From NCBI GenBank assembly GCA_933207985.1, contig OW240914.1, forward strand, positions 131,155,955 to 131,219,954: a stretch of 64,000 bases of DNA, read 5' to 3'. Shown one piece after another: positions 58,980 to 64,000 of the stretch (positions are counted from its first letter, which is position 1; each line of letters starts with the position of its first letter). This stretch comes from Pelobates cultripes. Taxonomy: Eukaryota; Chordata; Amphibia; Anura; Pelobatidae. The translations under genes and the position numbers were made by a program. The notes under the pieces were generated by a model. It had not been told where the DNA came from, did no database searches, and saw only the letters and a program-made list of their open reading frames with translations.

Positions 58980-59943
58980 TTCACACACTATTCTTTTTTT
59001 TTTTAATTAAATTTGAACTTTATTGTAGAGAAACTTACCAATATAAATGTGCAATAAAAAGAAAATTTGAATAACGGAGATGAAATAGACAGAAATCTCT
59101 CAGTATAAATTAATTACAGACCAAAAAGGTACAATTGCATAAAATTCCATTCTAGGCCAGTTAATTAAAACAATATAATAGTCAGCTCCAAAAAATGTTG
59201 TAAGAAATATCCTGAGCATTAGGAAAGAAAGAGAATCGAAGGGGAAAGGGGGTCAATATGGACAGCAATATGGTAGAGAGAAAATGGGGGAGGGGGGATG
59301 GAAGAGAAAAGTCTAGTGAATAAAGAGACAGAGGAGAAGAAAGAGACTGAAAAAATGTAGGAAAAGAACCCTAGTGGAACAGGAGAGGATGAGGAACCTT
59401 AATGCACACAAATACAAGGATTCCAGATCTTATAGAATTATACAGAAAGTACCCTGTAGAGGGGCCATTATTTTATAAATTGTCAAAACTTATTGAGTTT
59501 TACTCAAGATTTCAGAATGAGAAGGTAAGGAGACCTTCCATTGTTTAGCAATGCACACTTTAGTTGCTATGCATATCCCCCCAAAAAATCAGTTTATTGG
59601 CAGCCAGGGTTAAGTCCTTAAAAGGGAGGGATGTATAAATTTTATGAAGTCTGGTAGAAACTAAATAACATCTAACAAGTTACTCTTGGGAATTTTCCCA
59701 AAGCAGGGTGCAAGCTGTGACCTTGGAGGAGTTCTAAAGAGCTCCCCAAAGTTGGTCTCCCATTGCAGAATAAAATAATGTTTGTGGGGAAATAGAACAC
59801 CTATAGGGCATAGATAACAGAGATTAAGCCAGGGGACCTAACCTTTCGGCTACAAAGCACTTCATAAGGGAATGGGGTTGTCAGTTAGAAATGCTTAAAT
59901 GTGGTGTTGAACAAAATGCTTCAGTTATTCACAAACTATTCTT
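58980..59943 (-). mobile_element. Second L1-type insertion, 3' end only
   Basis: A long T-run from about 58,996 (poly(A) tail on the minus strand) starts about 930 bp of LINE-like sequence ending at 59,927. Near-identical flanks TTCACACACTATTCTT (58,980-58,995) and TTCACAAACTATTCTT (59,928-59,943) are the target-site duplication with one mismatch. The body is purine-rich on the plus strand (GGAAGAGAAAAG..., GAGGAGAAGAAAG) and has no long open frame. Assigned to an L1-type LINE from structure; the family was not proven. Confidence 0.75.
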
Positions 59944-62136
59944 AACATCCAGTAACCAGACACCCTTCTAAGACCTAAACACCACCTTAATAGCCCGTGT
60001 CCCTCCTAACACTAATCTCACCCTACTCCGACTCCCCTTAACCGTAACCCAAGTAGTATTTTAACCCAGTATTTTAAGAGGGCTTTAATGAAGCCACTCT
60101 CACTGTTGCCTGATATACTGATACCTGATATACATATTCATTTGGTACATATTCCTTTTGTAACAATTAATATCAGTAAAAAAAATAATAATTGAGCCCT
60201 ATGTCATTTAACCTCTTAATGGCATTAGGATGTGTCATTACGTCCTTAGAAGCCAGGGCTTTGTTGCCGTTTGGACATAATGGCCCATCCTAACGTTTGG
60301 TAAGAGAATAGTTAAATCCCTGCTCATGCTAGGGAGACTCAGTTATCAGTTGACACCTGGGACTCCCCTTTGCCAGCTGTGGGCATATTTAGTGGCCCTA
60401 GACTGACAGATGAGCTGTATTCAGTGCACAAATTTGGATTTAAATCACCAAGGTGGCACTATATAAATGGCAAAAATATTAACAATAATAATCATAATGC
60501 AGATACAACTTAATGTGAGCAAGGTAAATCACTGCTCACACCAGGAAGAGACCCAAAGTGAGTGCTGCATGCAGCACTATTTAAATCTCAGGGGCTGAAT
60601 GTGATTGTGCTCAATCTCAATGATTCTCCGGCGTCAAGCTGCATGCCCCCTGCCAGTTGTAATAGTTTCTGTACTTTGTAAAGATTTTTTTTTAAAAACA
60701 GTCAATAGATGGCAGTCACTCTTCTAGCTAGAAAATCCCTCTGTATATATCAGTACTGATATTAGCAGAGGGAATCCTCTAGGTTAAGTAGGGGTTGGGT
60801 ATAGTTTTAGGGCAAAGAAAGAGTTAATACTGGGTTAGAGTTAATACTGTTTTAAACCCTTAAATTATGTTGTGGGACAAATGTATAGCACAAATTCTAG
60901 GTTTTGTTTTGGTTCAAAAGCTAGACATTTGCTTCTGCTATAAAGGGTTAAAGGAACAATTTACCTATTATTTCAATAATAAGTTATGCCATCAAACCCC
61001 ATGTGATAACTTCATCCCGTAGTAGAAGGACAGAAGGCTTTTCAACTGTCCCACCAAAATTGGGACTGGTGGGAGGCCTGGTGCAGTACATTGTCCCAAG
61101 TTAGTATGATCCCAGATAGTTGCAACTATGTGCAGCTGCCACCATTTTAATTTTCCTACATGTGGGGATAATGAGTGTAAGTACTACTAATCTTAGTGTG
61201 TATGTATTCTTTTGTGTTTTGTAAAAAATATTAGAGTTCTTTTAGATGTTGTGCAAAATCTTGTTGATCCTTGTTCTTGGTGAGTCTGAAAGAATATTCT
61301 TGGATTTGTCATCTCAGCCAGGAGTTAATAATTTTCTCCTTTTGTTTTACTCTTTTATAGTTTAGTGTTTCCTGTTACGTAAGTTATGGTATAGTTGAAC
61401 TGACTGTAAGAATAACCGTTAATATCACAAAAGCCACAGCATATGTGGGTGTATTATTCTCTGGAGTCAATGGATTAGTACAGCTGCCAATCTTCTTTAC
61501 GAACCTTCCAGGGTGGAGCTAGGCAGGGAAGAGAGACGGCTGAACAGAGCAATGCCCATGGGGTGGGACTGTCCCTAAAGAGGGTTGCCAGGATGACTGA
61601 CAGCATGCCCTCTCACACAAACCGTGCACAATGCTGAATTACGCTATGCATGGTCCTAGTGACCTGTCTCTTCTGTGGCAGATTTAAAAATGCAGTACGG
61701 GTCCCGAGAAATATTTTTGCTAGGACAGAACACTAAAATGCAGGACTGTCCTGGCAAATTTAGAACTGTTAGCACCTATTGGGGGGGGGGGGGAATGGAC
61801 TGAAAACTATCAAGACAACTCTTCTGGAATAATCTGCCAATCCAATTTGTGAAATTAATCAGAACTAACATATGACCTGAATAAAAAGGCAACTTTCTGT
61901 TTATCCCTTTCCTCACACTGAAAAAAAGATTATTTGTGAAGTCCTTATCTCCCTTTAGGTTTTGTTTGAGTTGATGTAAGATGTTTTTCTTCTGTCTACT
62001 TATACTTTGAGAATTGTTTACATGAGTGTTGAAAAATATTTTGAAATATATATATGGCTGTTTGCCATTCTTGAGGAAGCTCACAATGTTCCACCATCAA
62101 AATAAGGTTGTTGGACCTCTGTGAAGCTTTCAAAAT
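59944..62136. other. Spacer without recognised gene
   Basis: No exon, RNA gene or clear transposon end recognised. A poly(G) run of about 12 bases lies near 61,780-61,793. Confidence 0.4.
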
Positions 62137-62638
62137 TTAAAGGACCACTCTAGGCACCCAGACCACTTCAGCTTAATGAAGTGGTCTGGGTGCCAGGTCC
62201 TTCTAGGGTTAACCCATTGTTTTATAAACATAGCAGTTTCAAAGAAACTGCTATGTATATCAATGGGTTAAGCCTTCCCCCAAATCCTCTAGTGGCTGTC
62301 TCATTGACAGCTGCTAGAGGCGCTTGCGTGATTCTCACTCTGAAAATCACAGTGAGAGCATGCAAGCGTCCATAGGAAAGCATTGTAAATGCTTTCCTAT
62401 GTGACCGGCTGAATGCGCGCACAGCTCTTGCCGCGCGTGCACATTCAGCCGACGGGGTGGATCGGAGGAGGAGAGGAGGCAGAGAGCTCCCCGCCCAGCG
62501 CTGGAAAAAGGTAAGTTTTAACTCCTTTCCCCCTTCCAGAGCCAGGCGGGAGGGGGTCCCTGAAGGTGGGGGCACCCTCAGGGCACTATAGTGCCAGGAA
62601 AACGAGTATGTTTTCCTGGCACTATAGTGGTCCTTTAA
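62137..62638. mobile_element. Full-length TTAA-flanked foldback element (about 500 bp)
   Basis: The left end TTAAAGGACCACTCTAGGCA and the right end CACTATAGTGGTCCTTTAA are inverted repeats ending in TTAA. Internal palindromes are well kept: CCAGACCACTTCAGC / GAAGTGGTCTGGGTG, CAGTTTCAAAGAAACTG, CATAGGAAAGCATTG / AATGCTTTCCTATG and GCCAGGAAAAC / GTTTTCCTGGC. It is the most complete member of the family that also sits at 40,414, 43,606, 44,179 and 55,146. Confidence 0.85.
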
Positions 62639-63755
62639 ATTTAGGAACAAAATAAACTGAATCCTTCATACCTAAAATACTTTGGGTTATAACAAACATT
62701 TTAATCTACTTTGTGCAGAGGGACACAATATATTGTCATTAAAGGTTATTTCCCTCAGGTAACAAAACCGCGATTTTATAACAAGACAGGAGGCTCGTAT
62801 TATGCATTAACTTTCTTTACTAAACTCCAACAGCAAAGAATATTTTAACAAAGTTTAGTGAAACAATATAAGAAAAAACAGTCAAGTAGTTGCAATGGAC
62901 TATCCAACAGCCAATCAGCATCATTCTTTGCTGCTCCAGTGGAGATAAGTAACATAAACACATACGCTATAGTTATTCTATTATTCTATTTAATCTTTAG
63001 TTTTGGCATATTTATATTATAATGTATATTGGTTATTTCAGTTATTGTTACTAAGGTTAATTCACAAGGCTGTTTGCATCAAAACTCGAGAAAGTATTAT
63101 TATTATTATACTCTTAATACTTTTAGTTTGCGGACGGTTCGGTCAGTTTGTTTGTGTTTTGTGTGTTTCTAACCAAATGCTATTTGTGCTTCACTTACTC
63201 TCCACGATCACCCCTTACGCGGTACGAAGCCATTTAATTTTTTATTTTTTTTTGCTTTCAAATAATTTTTCATTTAGAAAACAGAAAAACTGAACATATG
63301 CAAGGAAGATTGTACATGTTTGTAAAATTGTTTGAGATACCAACTTAAAAAGTTTATTTTATGCAAAAAAAAAAGAACCCACACAGTATAATTATTCATA
63401 AATAACAAATTATAATCTTCACCCAACGGGTGACATTCACTCCACTCTGACCAAATCTGATTGGTACAAAATGTCTTGCCTGTAAAACTACAGGAAATCT
63501 TTAAGGCAACAGCTATGGCATGAAAACGCCAAATAAAATGTACAGAGTTATAGAGAACACAAACGGGTAAAAAGTCAAATGGTCCTTTCACACAGATTGA
63601 CACAAAATAAAAGGGACTTCTTTAAATTTGTTTAAATTCGTATATGCAAGTAAACGTTTTATCTTTACAAGGGTGTTTGACAGCACACACATAAGAAGAT
63701 CCATTGCATATTCCTATTGTAGCGATAATTTTAGATAAAAATATATCTTAACCAC
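62639..63755. other. Spacer or possible 3' untranslated region
   Basis: AT-rich, with several transposon-like palindromic fragments but no assigned family. If the weak exon at 63,756-63,800 is real, about 63,350-63,755 would be its 3' untranslated region, because a minus-strand AATAAA lies near 63,354. Confidence 0.3.
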
Positions 63756-63800
63756 TTATGGAACATGCAAAGTCACAACTCTTCCACCACCTCGCAAATC
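63756..63800 (-). CDS. Possible last coding exon of an unidentified gene
   Basis: On the minus strand a strong-looking acceptor (pyrimidine-rich tract, TTTTCAG) precedes a 15-codon stretch DLRGGGRVVTLHVP and a TAA stop, followed by AT-rich sequence with a later AATAAA. I do not recognise the peptide. Beyond it, 63,900-64,000 has short open frames on both strands (minus: DLLNSISVEEIKIDD before a possible GT; plus: GRIDEDLEDLLWSENMKY), so strand and exon structure are undecided. It may be chance. Confidence 0.2.
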   Translation of the reverse strand, partial: DLRGGGRVVTLHVP

Positions 63801-64000
63801 CTGAAAATTAAAAAGTACATGCCATGAATTGCCATTAGCATGGCTACAAAAAAAAAAAAAACAGAACAAAAACCACTAAAATAAAAAAACAGGAGTTTTC
63901 TGGAAGGATAGACGAGGATTTGGAAGATCTTCTATGGTCTGAAAATATGAAATACATCATCGATTTTAATCTCTTCAACACTGATGGAATTTAGCAGATC

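Noticed and set aside
63003..63293. 96-codon hydrophobic plus-strand frame
   Set aside because: AT-rich sequence that gives Leu/Ile/Phe-rich translation by composition; no homology, splice or promoter evidence.

Overview
The window looks like anuran (frog) nuclear DNA. It is AT-rich and dominated by decayed transposons and minisatellites, and holds two vertebrate protein-coding loci, both on the minus strand with ordinary GT-AG introns. The frog assignment is an inference from the repeat landscape: TTAA-flanked foldback elements, Rex/CR1-type and L2-type LINE tails, a young L1/Tx1-type LINE, and a Tc1/mariner copy. No tRNA, rRNA or CRISPR array was recognised.

Region 1 (1-14,760) has no gene. 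It contains a decayed LINE (1-1025), and an 18-bp minisatellite (about 1800-5575) split by a second decayed LINE that itself hosts a foldback element. It also has a terminal-inverted-repeat element (7652-7862), a 39-bp GC-box-rich minisatellite (10,180-10,882) and a dead Tc1/mariner transposon (11,104-12,295).

Region 2 (14,770-20,750) is a complete neurofilament medium gene, NEFM. Its three coding exons (20,253-19,219; 18,316-18,192; 16,819-15,196) splice in frame to a 927-residue intermediate filament protein with a very Glu-rich tail. A TATA box lies at 20,311-20,318, and a five-copy 41-bp repeat carrying CAGCTG E-boxes lies just upstream.

Region 3 (20,750-26,572) is repeat-rich spacer interrupted by a 100-N gap (22,124-22,223).

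Region 4 (26,573-45,621) holds the last eleven coding exons of YTHDC2. They encode about 653 residues covering the helicase-associated domains, a low-complexity linker and the complete m6A-reading YTH domain. One exon (39,212-39,466) carries a 49-bp tandem duplication that breaks the reading frame as assembled. The introns are filled with TTAA-flanked elements, an L2-like LINE, a CpG-rich 29-bp minisatellite and simple repeats.

Region 5 (45,622-64,000) shows no further YTHDC2 exon. It contains large minisatellites around a 359-N gap (47,713-48,071) and a CA-rich array (50,650-51,500). It also has a young 5'-truncated L1 with a 708-codon open ORF2 fragment and perfect 15-bp target-site duplications (55,731-58,606), and a second L1-type insertion (58,996-59,927). 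At the far right there is a weak candidate for the last coding exon of another minus-strand gene.

The two genes share no pathway: NEFM builds the axonal cytoskeleton, while YTHDC2 regulates m6A-marked RNA, best known at meiotic entry. Their adjacency rests on a scaffold gap.
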